Shown here piece by piece: positions 24,465-34,859 of a DNA stretch of 64,000 bases. Location: NCBI GenBank assembly GCA_037954665.1, contig JBBMOL010000182.1, forward strand, positions 372,001-436,000, written 5' to 3'. Every line of letters starts with the position of its first letter. Position 1 is the first letter of the stretch. The stretch comes from Laguncularia racemosa (taxonomy: Eukaryota > Streptophyta > Magnoliopsida > Myrtales > Combretaceae). The notes beneath the pieces were generated by a model. It saw only the letters and a program-made list of their open reading frames with translations, was not told where the DNA came from and ran no database searches. The translations under genes were made by a program, and so were the position numbers.

Positions 24465-25199
24465 ATGGTGAGAAGAACAAAGGGACGCCAAAAGATCCAA
24501 ATGGAGAAAATGAAAAATGAGAGCAACCTTCAAGTGACTTTCTCAAAACGAAGGTCTGGACTCTTTAAGAAAGCTAGTGAACTCTGCACTCTCTGTGGCG
24601 TCGATATTGCCATCATCGTCTTCTCACCGGGTCACAAGGCCTTCTCTTTTGGCCACCCTAATGTCGAGGCTGTAATCGATCGGTTTCTAGTTAATGCCCC
24701 ACCACAAGCTCCTAACGCTACGATGCATATCGTCGAGGCGCATCGTAATGCTAATGTACGTGAACTCAATGTCCAACTTACGCATGCTCTCGACCAACTT
24801 GAGGTTGAAAAGAGAAGAGGAGAGGATCTTAAAAGGTTGATGAAAGAGAGTGCTCAAGGACATTGGTGGGAACGTTCAATTGATGAGTTGAACTTATTCC
24901 AACTTGAACAATTAAAATCTGCTTTAGATGTACTTAAGAAGAATATTACAAAGCAAGCAGAGCAGATTCTTTTGCACCCTTCAAATCCACATCCACCTTA
25001 TTTATATCCATCTACAACGGCCATGCAATTACCACCACCATCACTACCACCACCTTCATCATCGATGCGGTATCTCCCCGGATCATCGAGCAATAATGGT
25101 CCTATCATGCCTCAATCTCTTGATGCTAATAATGATGGATTCAACATAGGCATGATGTCTCATATGATTAAGTTTGGTTATTCTAAGGGTTTTTACTAG
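24465..25199 (+). CDS. Type I M-alpha MADS-box transcription factor (AGL61/AGL62-like), intact
   Basis: A nuclear sequence-specific DNA-binding protein of 244 residues in one exon, as usual for type I MADS genes. The MADS domain is at about residues 8-66 (KGRQKIQMEKM, SKRRSGLFKKASEL, CTLCGVDIAIIVFSP), followed by the subfamily signature KAFSFGHPNVEAVIDRFL. Residues about 94-165 are charged and helical, a likely dimerisation surface (WWERSIDELNLFQLEQL). Residues 171-205 are rich in Pro, Ser and Tyr. The tail MMSHMIKFGYSKGFY is shared with the other cluster members. In Arabidopsis the relatives AGL61 and AGL62 act in central cell and endosperm, and AGL61 pairs with the M-gamma protein AGL80; a similar role here is inferred. 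An inverted 3'-flank copy lies just upstream. Confidence 0.93.
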   Translation: MVRRTKGRQKIQMEKMKNESNLQVTFSKRRSGLFKKASELCTLCGVDIAIIVFSPGHKAFSFGHPNVEAVIDRFLVNAPPQAPNATMHIVEAHRNANVRELNVQLTHALDQLEVEKRRGEDLKRLMKESAQGHWWERSIDELNLFQLEQLKSALDVLKKNITKQAEQILLHPSNPHPPYLYPSTTAMQLPPPSLPPPSSSMRYLPGSSSNNGPIMPQSLDANNDGFNIGMMSHMIKFGYSKGFY

Positions 25200-25745
25200 G
25201 TTCTATCTATATGTTGTAGTTCCAAGGATATACGTAAAAATCAAGTACGAAGTTATGCTTATGGATTTTTTTTTTATTTATTTATCGTGTTAGGGTTGTA
25301 CCCAATACTTTCTATTATATTTTGTCCTTGAAGTCAATGATATACATTCTTTTCACCCTAATTTTTATTAATTATATAAATATGTTGGAATGAAAGATAT
25401 TTTCATTGTCATGATATTTAATTACAAGCCATATTAGTTATTGTCTTAGACTGTTCTCAATTATTTAGGGCTTAAACAAAGTGATATTAGTTGTTTTAGC
25501 CATGATAATAAAGCACTCAATGCATTATAGATGCAAAAATAGTTTAAAACTAAATGATACATTTAAAATTTGGCTGTATATAACACACTACTTTTTGATA
25601 TTTTATTAAGTAAAATGACTACTGTGTATAGAATTTATCAAAGATATTTATGTCCTAAACCCTCAATGATTGCTGTGTATCATATCAACTCATTCTAATT
25701 AATTAAGTTATATATACAGGATGACATTAGTTACAACCTAGGCTT
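25200..25745 (+). repeat. 3' UTR and duplicated 3' flank of the MADS gene
   Basis: Downstream flank aligning with 33180-33560, and inverted with 15060-15540 and 23270-23655. It marks the right edge of the duplicated MADS unit. The homology fades shortly after GGATGACATTAGTTA at about 25720. Confidence 0.7.
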
Positions 25746-26145
25746 GTAGCTTAGGTGTGGCTAGGGCTACCTTGGTTCGTACCTCAATGGGCATACAAAG
25801 GATTGAGAGAGCTTCATCCAATTTGACTATGATGACATGCGAGAGGCATCAGGCTAGAAGGAATCCATAGTCTTTGCATAGGAGACTTGAATTATATTAG
25901 GCCGCTATGAAAGCTAATGGTTATTGAAGTGCCATTTTATAGGAACTCCCCATCTTAACAAAGAAGTATTCCTTAATAATTGAAATCAGGTATTTGAGTC
26001 TTTCCTAGTATCTTAACAAAAGAAGAAGAAGTAAAAATTAAAATATACACCAGTATCAGTGTCAACATATTGCAACCAGTAAAGAAGGAAGCGTGAAATA
26101 AGGGAGGATGGTAAGGTAAAGTAAAATCCAAATATTATATAACAA

Positions 26146-26202
<57 letters not shown>

Positions 26203-28246
26203 ATATGGTGTGCGATATCTAAATTGTTAAATATGTATAAAGAACGAGCTAATTTTCATCCATATTGTTTACAAGTTTCATAATGACAATGTGTTTATGC
26301 TTCTGTTTAGATTGGTGTTAGTATGTAGTGAATGCACTGAAAATACTCTCTTCCAAGAGGAAATACATAAACTCCCCTATGTTTTTTCATTATTTTATGG
26401 AATTCATGAAACAAAATTTCACCGAATATGAATACATCAACCATCTGTAGGACACCTAATATTGGGTAAAAGATATACAAAGTGTTTTTATTTTTTAAAT
26501 TTAGACATTTTAGTGTTGAAAGTTTTATTTTTTTAGGAAATTTAGTAATTTTATTTTGAAATAATATATAATATAATGCTTTGCTTTGTCAAACACTAAA
26601 TTTTTAAGAAATAAAATTTTAAATACTGAATTATTTAAATCTAAAAGTCTTTTGCAGGCTGAGAAATGAGAATGGAACCCAGGTTCTTCTTGTTCCATTC
26701 ATTATTGAACCATCGGCTTTTTTTTCAACAAAACTAACCTACTTCCTTGTATTGGGCATGCAATGGTGGAAAATCAAGCCTAGACCCATCGGTCCTCAGA
26801 ATACCCCGTCAGTGTAGTGAGCCATTAATCATAATAGTACAACTATGTAAAAGTATATTTTTGAAATGAAGTCCAGTTAGTGTATTTTTGGGCTTTGATT
26901 TGCTCCCGATTCGTCTTGCAAAGAAGACTAACTTTCTCTCAAAACTAGCAACTGGATGCCTATTAGGATACCATTTGGGACTCAACTAGCCCTAACTATT
27001 AATCATTTTAATGCTTTTGAATAATGAGCAGTATGTGCACAAAACTCTACAATTTTAAGTGTTTTGATCATCTGAATCGTGTCAACTCACGATTACCTAC
27101 TTAAATCGAATTTAGCGGACAAGATTCAAATTTCAATAGCCATGTCTCTTTAAGAAGAGTCAATTTGCTTAAGAAATATTAATGTGTTATTTCTCCTTTT
27201 TCATCTGCTTTAACCCAAATTTTAGTATAATTATCTGCTCTCTCTCATTACTTCAAACTCATTACATTTCATTTATATCCTTCCGTGTGGTTTAATACTT
27301 GTAATTTTGTCATCTAAATATTAAAACTTAGTTGTATCAGTTTAAGGGGGATTCTATAATGAATTTTATTTAGAAAATGTAAAGTCTCTAAGAAAAGGAT
27401 TAGATTCAACCTTAAAGTCGCTTTAATTTTATTGTTTACTATGCCAAAATTAGAATTTTCCTAACAATATAAGCTATCATTACCTCATGTAGAATAGAAG
27501 ACATCGAGAGTTGGACTGATAAACATAGATCACAACAAATAAAACACGAAAGACAGAAAGTAGATCTAGGTAGCTTTTGTTTGCATAAAATAAAGTTAAA
27601 GAGAGAAAAAGAAAAGGTTTTATACTAGGCCGAGAAGGTTCGGGTGGCTGGGTTAAGGGTCTAACTCTACATTCAAACATTTATTGGATCATAGATTGAT
27701 TTCGTTAGTGGGTTGAAAATATTAGAGTGGGCCGCTAACTTGCTAGCTTCGAAAGGCAAGAGACATGTTGACTTGCCTAAGAATAGGTAGATAGGAATAG
27801 TCTCTTAAATCATTGGTTATATATGAATATAATTTTGAATTCATAAAACATGATTTTATATTTTTATAAATTTTTAAAGAATGCAAATAGCCCACATAAA
27901 GTTGACAGACCTTCAAAACCTTGACGTAAAAGATCTTTTAGGGTATATGAACATATTTTAAAAATATAAAATGGTAAAATCATACTTTTACTTTTTAGAG
28001 TTTAAGGTATTTATGTACAATTGAGTCATGGTTTAAAATGTGTACTTACTATTTATGATTTTCCTAAAATGTAATTACAATAACATGGTAATACCCAATA
28101 ATCAATGAATTGAAATATGGAATTATTTTATTAAAGCAAATTTATATTTTAGCAAGCCTGATTTGTAATTATTATGACAAGGAAGTTTTATACCTCATGA
28201 GAAGTTTTTTTTTTTTTGTCTTGTTTATTTTTTTCCCTTAAGGGTG
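25746..28246. other. Intergenic DNA
   Basis: No gene is recognised. Around 25745-25950 the sequence is less AT-rich and briefly open, but it does not match a family I know. A TA/GA microsatellite lies at 26146-26200. Confidence 0.55.
26146..26200. repeat. (TA)n(GA)n compound microsatellite
   Basis: About twelve TA repeats run directly into about fifteen GA repeats. It is expected to be length-polymorphic. Confidence 0.95.
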
Positions 28247-28520
28247 ATGGAGACACCTAAGTTACGACAACAAAAGATTGCCATTACAAGAATCCTAAAA
28301 AAAAACAAAACAAAACCATCTCCTAGTAGCATTCTCTAAATGCAAATTAAGGACAATTTTGAAAAAGCTAATGAAATTATTAAAATTGCAATTTTAGTCT
28401 TGACCTCATCTAACAAGCCCTTCTCCTTAACCCATCCTGAGGTTTACATTGTTTTCAACCAATTCCTCACCAACAATCAACATCTCACTAAAGCACTTAA
28501 ATGTAAAATTGTATTCTCTT
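28247..28520 (+). pseudogene. Degenerate M-alpha MADS-box fragment
   Basis: The first frame starts METPKLRQQKIAITRILKKN, matching the N-terminus of the MADS gene at 45702-46334 (GRQKIAIAKISKKN). After a frame change it continues VAFSKC, then changes frame again to NFEKANEIIKIAILVLTSSN and KPFSLTHPEVYIVFNQFLTN, which parallels LFKKASELCT...VFSPANKPFCFGHPDVDVV and the distinctive FLTNNQH. The helical region is absent or unrecognisable. It descends from the 45702-46334 lineage, not from the two neighbouring intact genes. Confidence 0.8.
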
Positions 28521-31375
28521 TTACCTTTCTCATAACTCTACAAATCTCCACAATTTGCATATTAAAACAATAATTTTGATGAACAAGATTAACAAAAACA
28601 ACTATTAACAATTTCTCACAATTATCACAATTTGTTGTTGCTACTAATTTTGTAGTTTAATTATGTTTTGGAGATTATAGGGATGGTTAGAGTACTTCAA
28701 GACAAATTTTAGGAATATGGAACTCAACTAAGGATGTCCTATGTCAAGTCTCCAATAGGAGGGGATGGAATTAGGTGAAAAGAAGGATAAAAGCAATGAA
28801 TTACATTACTAAGAGGTCAACCGAATCTCATAAATAGTTAACAATACTAAGATTAGGGGAAAATGTGTTGACCAAATCTCACAAATCACAGTTCATGTGG
28901 TTAAGATTTTGTTTGCTCAACATGTGGTCAAGATTGATTACAGGAATTTCTTTCTTATATAATAAATGAAAAGTATTATAATAGTTTTAATACTTTCATT
29001 TTTTTATTCAATCATTGCATTAATCTTTTAAATTATTTGATTAAATTTTATATCTTTTATCAGCTTTCAACCCAATAAATTATGCATAAAATATAACCAC
29101 AAGTCATTGATTTTTTTATCATGCATAAATAGGTTACAAATGATTTTAAGTGAGTTAAGTAAAATATAAAAAATTTAATGATACTACAAATATATCGGTA
29201 ATATCATCAGCATGTTGTTTGTTTTGAGTTACTCGTTTTACATGCTCAATGAATAAGAAGGTTTTGTAGTAAAATTATTGCTTTGAAATATTTGTAAAAA
29301 TGTTTACCGTTTATTTAACTAATTTAAAATGTTTTATAACTTCTTTGAACTCTAAATCAATACGATGATCCTTTAGCCACTTAAATTGTTGATGAGTCAT
29401 TTGCAATGGCTTTACTCGTTTATGATATGATAAGTTTGTCCTTTTGTGTTTGGCATCCTCTATTGAATAATACTTAGCACATGCCTTGTAAGCAATTTAA
29501 AAGGAACTTAGATAAATATCTTAAAATTCAAGAAGAATAGGAAATCATATTTATTTAAAATATACACATATTCCTCAAACAACTATTAAAACCTCAAAGT
29601 TATAATTGAAAGGATTATAAATAGAGACAATTTTGAAAAATTAGGGTATGTGCGTATGTTTTCTAAAGTTATATGAAGTAAAAGCAAGATTTACGAATTT
29701 GGGATATTCATTTATACCCGACCAATAATTTTATGATGTATTTATAATTTGCTCTAAAATTTTGGACTTGGTTACACAGCAAAAGATTAATCCTAAAGTT
29801 ATAATATAAACATCAATTAAAAAGCCTAAATAAGGTAATTGCTATTTTTGAGAATTTAAGTAAGGATATATTACTATCAATTGTTTCTAGATGGGTATGT
29901 AAAAAGAAAAAAGAAAATGCGCTAGCTTATAATTGATCTCTTTTAAAGGTAAAGCTTTTTTAACTCCATGTTTGGCTATTAAGAAAGACTGTAGTTTAAG
30001 GGGGTGGCACAAGGAGATAGTAGGAAAGGCATAACTTGTTAGCTTAATTATTGACTACTTTTAGGTTGATGTGTTATATTTTAAGTGTAATTTTATCTTT
30101 ATCTTTCATTATTCTCTTAATTTCTTCATGAAGAACATTAATACTAAAACAACACTACGAAGCATTTCTAGTCTAAGATAACTTGTATCATTTATATCCT
30201 AATTAGTTGTACACCATTAATAGAAATGAGCATTGGAACTAGTTGGACCTCATATGTTGTTAAAGCCTACATATTCAAAAAAATTCAAGAGTAGGTATCC
30301 ATGTCACATAATGGGTTATCTTTCCAAATTCTTGGAACCTACACTTACAAGATAGAGTATAATTGACCTTATATTCACCTTATAACTTGTATCGAGTCTC
30401 TATCTTGTATATTGTAAGTTTTATCTTAGAGGGTATTCTATAATTTTTCAATGCAAATAGGATACTATTTGTCATACTTATAAAATATTACTAATAAAAA
30501 TAGTAAGCTTGATATATATAAAAAAATCCAATCAAGTTAGTGCTATTTATAACATGTTATTTTAGACCTACACTTAATCAACCAATTAAGATTTTATTAC
30601 ATCTCTAACTTAAGTTCAATATTTGGTTTATGAATAATGTGCTTTGTTTTTTTCAATTGAAATTTATTATATTTGTATTATTTGTAATTTATATATATTT
30701 AATCGATGTTAACTTATAAATTATCATGATCGTATGGGTATAAATGGTCATTGTATTCTAAATGGAAAAAAGTAAAAAAAAAAAAAACCATTGAATCTCC
30801 ATGGTGCCTTAGAAATTATTTGTAATATATATATATATAATATACATGGTTTTAAGTTGAATTCAAAATTTTTAAAACTTCTATTTATAGGTTATAGTAA
30901 AGGGAAAGGGTTTTTTCCTACCACCTTAGCTCCAATCACCTTAAGAGTCAAGACTGCCAAATGATATAAAAGGGTTTTTGTCTTTCCCCTCATGTATATA
31001 TTAGTGTAAAAACTAGCCTTTTAATTGCTTTGTTGTTGCTTGGCTTGAGTCATCAACTAATTTGCAACTATCATACTTCACATATGTAAGCATTTAGGTC
31101 TTTGGGAAGATTAAAGTGCTATGTTTTGGAGTTAAAAATAAATAATAACTTAATTTTTACATGAAATTCCCCTCAATATATATAAATTCGTCAATATCTT
31201 TCAAGATTGTCTCTCTATTTTCATTACTTTTAACTTAGAAAACTATCCATCTCAAAACCATTTTTCACATATGTAAATATTTAGGTCTTTGGGAAGATTA
31301 AAGTATAATGTTTTGGGATTAAAAATAAGCAATGACTTAATTTATAATCACTATGAATGATATATATTAGTATTA
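28521..31375. other. Intergenic AT-rich DNA between MADS copies
   Basis: No gene is recognised. On the minus strand, 29311-29493 is open for about 60 codons with protein-like composition but no known family. A pair of direct repeats of about 78 bases lies at 31079-31156 and 31267-31344. Confidence 0.55.
31079..31344 (+). repeat. Pair of about 78-bp direct repeats upstream of a MADS gene
   Basis: CACATATGTAAGCATTTAGG... at 31079-31156 recurs as CACATATGTAAATATTTAGG... at 31267-31344. Both share TCTTTGGGAAGATTAAAGT and end in TGACTTAATTT or AATAACTTAATTT. The spacing is 188 bases from start to start. The second copy lies about 30 bases before the conserved MADS promoter region. Confidence 0.85.
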
Positions 31376-31994
31376 TAACGAATAAGAAATTACATATGTA
31401 GGAAATATCATAAATATTATGTATATATATAGAAAAACCGATGGTGGCAATAGGTGAGATTTGGAATAACATCAATTAAGGAATTGATATAATTGAAATC
31501 CTTAATACAATTAGACAGGCATGAACACGGTATAATCAACATAAGTGCAACAATATTAATATGGATGCATAGTAACTTTTGTTGATATACATCGTGTATA
31601 AGGTGGCAATTTATTAGTTGTCAATAACATATGTTCCATATATGATAGGGGAAAAAAAAAAAAAAACGTATTATGAAACCAATCAAGAAGGCGACGTACA
31701 AAATGATCAAGATGAATTAATCAAAATCCACTCATGTGCAATAAATTTATGAGCTTCCGATACATTGAAACAGAGAAATAGTTGGTTGATGCCAAGACCA
31801 AAAAAATGGATGCTGTAAATGCTTGGTAGACGTCTGATTATTAGAATATATGGTAAAATCCTTTATTTCTTTCAGTCTCTCACTCTTTCATTATATATAT
31901 ACATACTGTATGATCATTTGTGTATCAAGCCTTAAAGTGTCAAGCATTTTCTCTTTGTCAAAACTATTGTTGTTCTTATTTTTCTCTATTAGCC
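31376..31994 (+). promoter_or_regulatory. Promoter and 5' UTR of the MADS gene at 31995
   Basis: Aligns with 23675-24464 over most of its length (for example GGTGAGATTTGGAATA, TAGTTGTCAATAACATATGT). A TATA element (TTATATATAT, 31891-31900) lies about 95-104 bases before the ATG, inside a CT-rich leader as in the paralogue. Confidence 0.65.
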
Positions 31995-32708
31995 ATGGTG
32001 AAAGCAACCAAAGGACGCCAAAAGATCCAAATGGTGAAAATGAAAAACGAGAGCAACCTTCAAGTGACTTTCTCAAAACGACGATCTGGTCTTTTCAAGA
32101 AAGCCAGTGAACTATGCACTCTTTGTGGCGTTGATATTGGCATCATCGTCTTTTCGCCAGGCCAGAAGGCTTTCTCTTTTGGCCACCCTAACGTCGAGGC
32201 AATTATCGATCGATTTATATCTAATGCACCTACACAAGCTCCTAATACTACGATGCATCTTGTTGAGGCGCATCGTAGTGCTAATGTACGAGAACTCAAT
32301 GTCCGGCTTACTCGTGTTCACGATCAGCTTGAGGTTGAAAGGAAGAGGGGAGAGGAGCTTAAACAATTGATGAAAGAGAGTAATGAAGGGCGTTGGTGGG
32401 AAAGTCCAATTGCTGTGTTGAACTTGTCCCAACTTGAACAACTAAGATTTGCTTTGGACATGCTTAAGAAGAATATCGCAAAGCAAGTAGAGCAAATACT
32501 TACTTTAGATCCACCTTTGTTATATCCACCAACGGCAGTTGTGTCAGAGCATCCACCACAGCCCCTACCATCGACGCAGTATGTCCTTGGATCATCAAGC
32601 AATAATCAACCCATTGCCCCGCAATCTTTTAATGCTAACAATAATGGATCGAACTCGGCTATGATGTCTCATATGATTAACTTTGATTACTCTAGGGGGT
32701 TTTTCTAG
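31995..32708 (+). CDS. Type I M-alpha MADS-box transcription factor (AGL61/AGL62-like), intact
   Basis: A single-exon gene of 237 residues. The ATG at 31995 is chosen because it lies in the same GCCATGG context as the paralogue and the homology starts exactly there; the open frame extends upstream only through leader sequence. The MADS domain is at about residues 8-66 (KGRQKIQMVKM, SKRRSGLFKKASEL, CTLCGVDIGIIVFSP), then KAFSFGHPNVEAIIDRF. The helical region (about 94-165) contains WWESPIAVLNLSQLEQL. The Pro-rich part is shorter than in the paralogue, and the tail is MMSHMINFDYSRGFF. The two proteins differ at about nine of the first 80 residues, so this is a fairly recent duplicate. It is probably a nuclear regulator in female gametophyte or endosperm, by family analogy. 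Confidence 0.93.
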   Translation: MVKATKGRQKIQMVKMKNESNLQVTFSKRRSGLFKKASELCTLCGVDIGIIVFSPGQKAFSFGHPNVEAIIDRFISNAPTQAPNTTMHLVEAHRSANVRELNVRLTRVHDQLEVERKRGEELKQLMKESNEGRWWESPIAVLNLSQLEQLRFALDMLKKNIAKQVEQILTLDPPLLYPPTAVVSEHPPQPLPSTQYVLGSSSNNQPIAPQSFNANNNGSNSAMMSHMINFDYSRGFF

Positions 32709-33561
32709 GCAAATGTGTATGTCTTAACTCTATCATACACATAAAAGTCAAGCCCCATCTAGTTTTACTTTTTGTGATAAATACACTTGAATTATTTATC
32801 ATATATTGATAAACCTTTAAAATTCTTAAAGTATAACTTCACATTGTAACAATTTTTGAAATCATACACAACTTTCCTCTTTCAAAAACTCCAAAACTGT
32901 CACAAAAAATAACAAAAATAGCTTCTTTTTTTTTTTTTTTACTTTAGCAAGGATTTTTGAGATATATACATATTTTAAATAGATATAGAGAAATAAAAGC
33001 ATGCTTTGAAAGTTTAAAGGATTAATTTGCACCTAATACATGATTTTGAGGATACATTTGCAATTTACTTTACTCTGTTATTAAAATATATGTTATGCAT
33101 ATGGATTTCATTATATCATGTTGGTTTCAATGTACTCACTAATTAGCCTATATTTCAACTTTATTATGTCTTCGAAGTTTTACATCCTTTTAGATATTTT
33201 ATCAAATAAATAAATATCTTGAAATAAAGATATTTGCATTATCATGATATTTATGAGCCATATTAAATATTGTTTACGGGTGTTCTCATTTATTTATGGG
33301 TTGTATAATGTGATGTTAGTTGTTTGATGACAAAACAACCAAAGCACTACGAAAAAATATTATATGACTATATGATACATGTCAAAATTTGCTCGAGCAT
33401 AATGTGCCAATCTTTTATATTTTTTTAAGTAAATGACTACAATAAATACAATTCTATTGAAGATATTTATATTTAAAACTCACAATGAATGATTATATCA
33501 ACTTATTTTGCTTAATTAACTTTTATATGCAAGATGACATTGGTTATTGTACATCTCATTA
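32709..33561 (+). repeat. 3' UTR and duplicated 3' flank of the MADS gene
   Basis: From about 33180 to 33555 it aligns with 25375-25740 (AAAGATATTTGCATTATCAT, ACATTGGTTATTGTACATC). The unit boundary abuts the hAT terminus at 33562. A T-run is at 32923-32940. Confidence 0.65.
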
Positions 33562-34667
33562 GGGCTAGCAATTCGTGTATTCGTATTGTGTTTCGTATTC
33601 GTCTCTAAGCAGGTTTGTGTCTAAAAACCTTGACCCATAACAAGATTCATTTATTAATTATATATAAAAACCTAAATCTGTGACCCAACCTTTTTAGTAA
33701 GCTTGTCACATGTTCAAGTTAGACTCATTTATTAATTAAAAAAAGTTATCAATAATTCCTTAAAATACTTACATATACAAAGCAAAAAGGGCTTTAATAA
33801 ATTTAAATTCTACAAATACTAATGATATAATGTCTAAAAAATTAACATATAATCATAATTTAAATACTAGTTTTAGTAAAGTCTAATAAAATATAATGAA
33901 TATCAAAATACATAAGTTTCACAACATCATCAAATTAACTTGAATCATAGCTTGAATGGGCATTACTGCTAATAGTGATTTTCATATTCACTGCATTTTC
34001 TATTAGATTTTCAAGGAAGATAATTAAAAAATCTATACATAAAAAAGAAGGATATTAATGAAAATATATAACATTGAATTTTTTTATAAAAATAATTTAG
34101 TTTTTTACTTCATTTCCATAGAGCCAATCTTTTATACATAAAAGAGCTTCTATAGTTTTTGGCTTCAATGAGTTGTGAGGTTGATCAAGGATTCAACTTC
34201 TAGTACTAAACACAGATTCCAACGCAATTGTAGATATTGGTATACCTAAGATATCATGTGTCATTTTTGCAACTTGAGGATATTGGAAATGATTGGCCTT
34301 CCAATAATTTAGTACATCTAATTCAACCATTATATGTTACTCCTCATCCAAATATAATTCTAGCTTAGATTTGGCAATAGCCCAAAGGATTTGCATGCTT
34401 TTAAAAGATTGAAATTCCTAAACAAGATGAAAAATTATAAGTATCATATGAAATAAAATTAATTTCAAAAGCATAAAAACAATACATATAGTTGTAAAAA
34501 ATAAAGTTACTTGCAAGTCAACACCTAGGTCATCAATAATAGATTCCTTAGCTTTTGACTTACTATTGCTACCAACATTCTGATTTGAACCTGCACCATC
34601 TTTTTTCACATAGTCATCGAAGAGAGAAAATAATACCTTTTTTTACTTTCATAAATTCATTTGAATC
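33562..34667 (-). mobile_element. hAT transposon remnant, 3' part with dimerisation domain
   Basis: The left end TTAGGGCTAGCAATTCGTG (about 33560-33578) is of the hAT terminal type. The minus strand of 34100-34350 encodes the hATC dimerisation domain: LDVLNYWKANHFQYPQVAKM, THDILGIPISTIALESVFST, then an in-frame stop, then LKPKTIEALLCIKDWL. Upstream on the same strand is a polar exon (KDGAGSNQNVGSNSKSKAKE, 34525-34640) followed by a good splice donor. The transposase core is missing, because the element is cut at 34667 where the CACTA element begins. Non-functional. Confidence 0.82.
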
Positions 34668-34859
34668 ATCACTATAGGAATTTTTGCATTTGGCGATGTT
34701 TGTATATTTTACAAACATCGCCAATTCCAATGTATCTTAGTCACATTTGTTAAACGTTGCACAAAATATATTATTAGCGACGTTTATGACTAAAGTTTAA
34801 GATATAAACTCTAATTCACTAATAAATTATTTATTGTAAGACTCTTTTTTTTCTGTAAC

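Noticed and set aside
24928..25149. Alternative open frame over the MADS C-terminus that resembles an open frame at 16046-16270
   Set aside because: Both are shifted frames over homologous MADS coding sequence. The similarity is inherited from the nucleotide alignment of the true gene.
32060..32602. Several open frames on both strands overlapping the MADS gene at 31995
   Set aside because: Shadows of the MADS frame. Codon-position similarity to the paralogue supports only the plus-strand gene.
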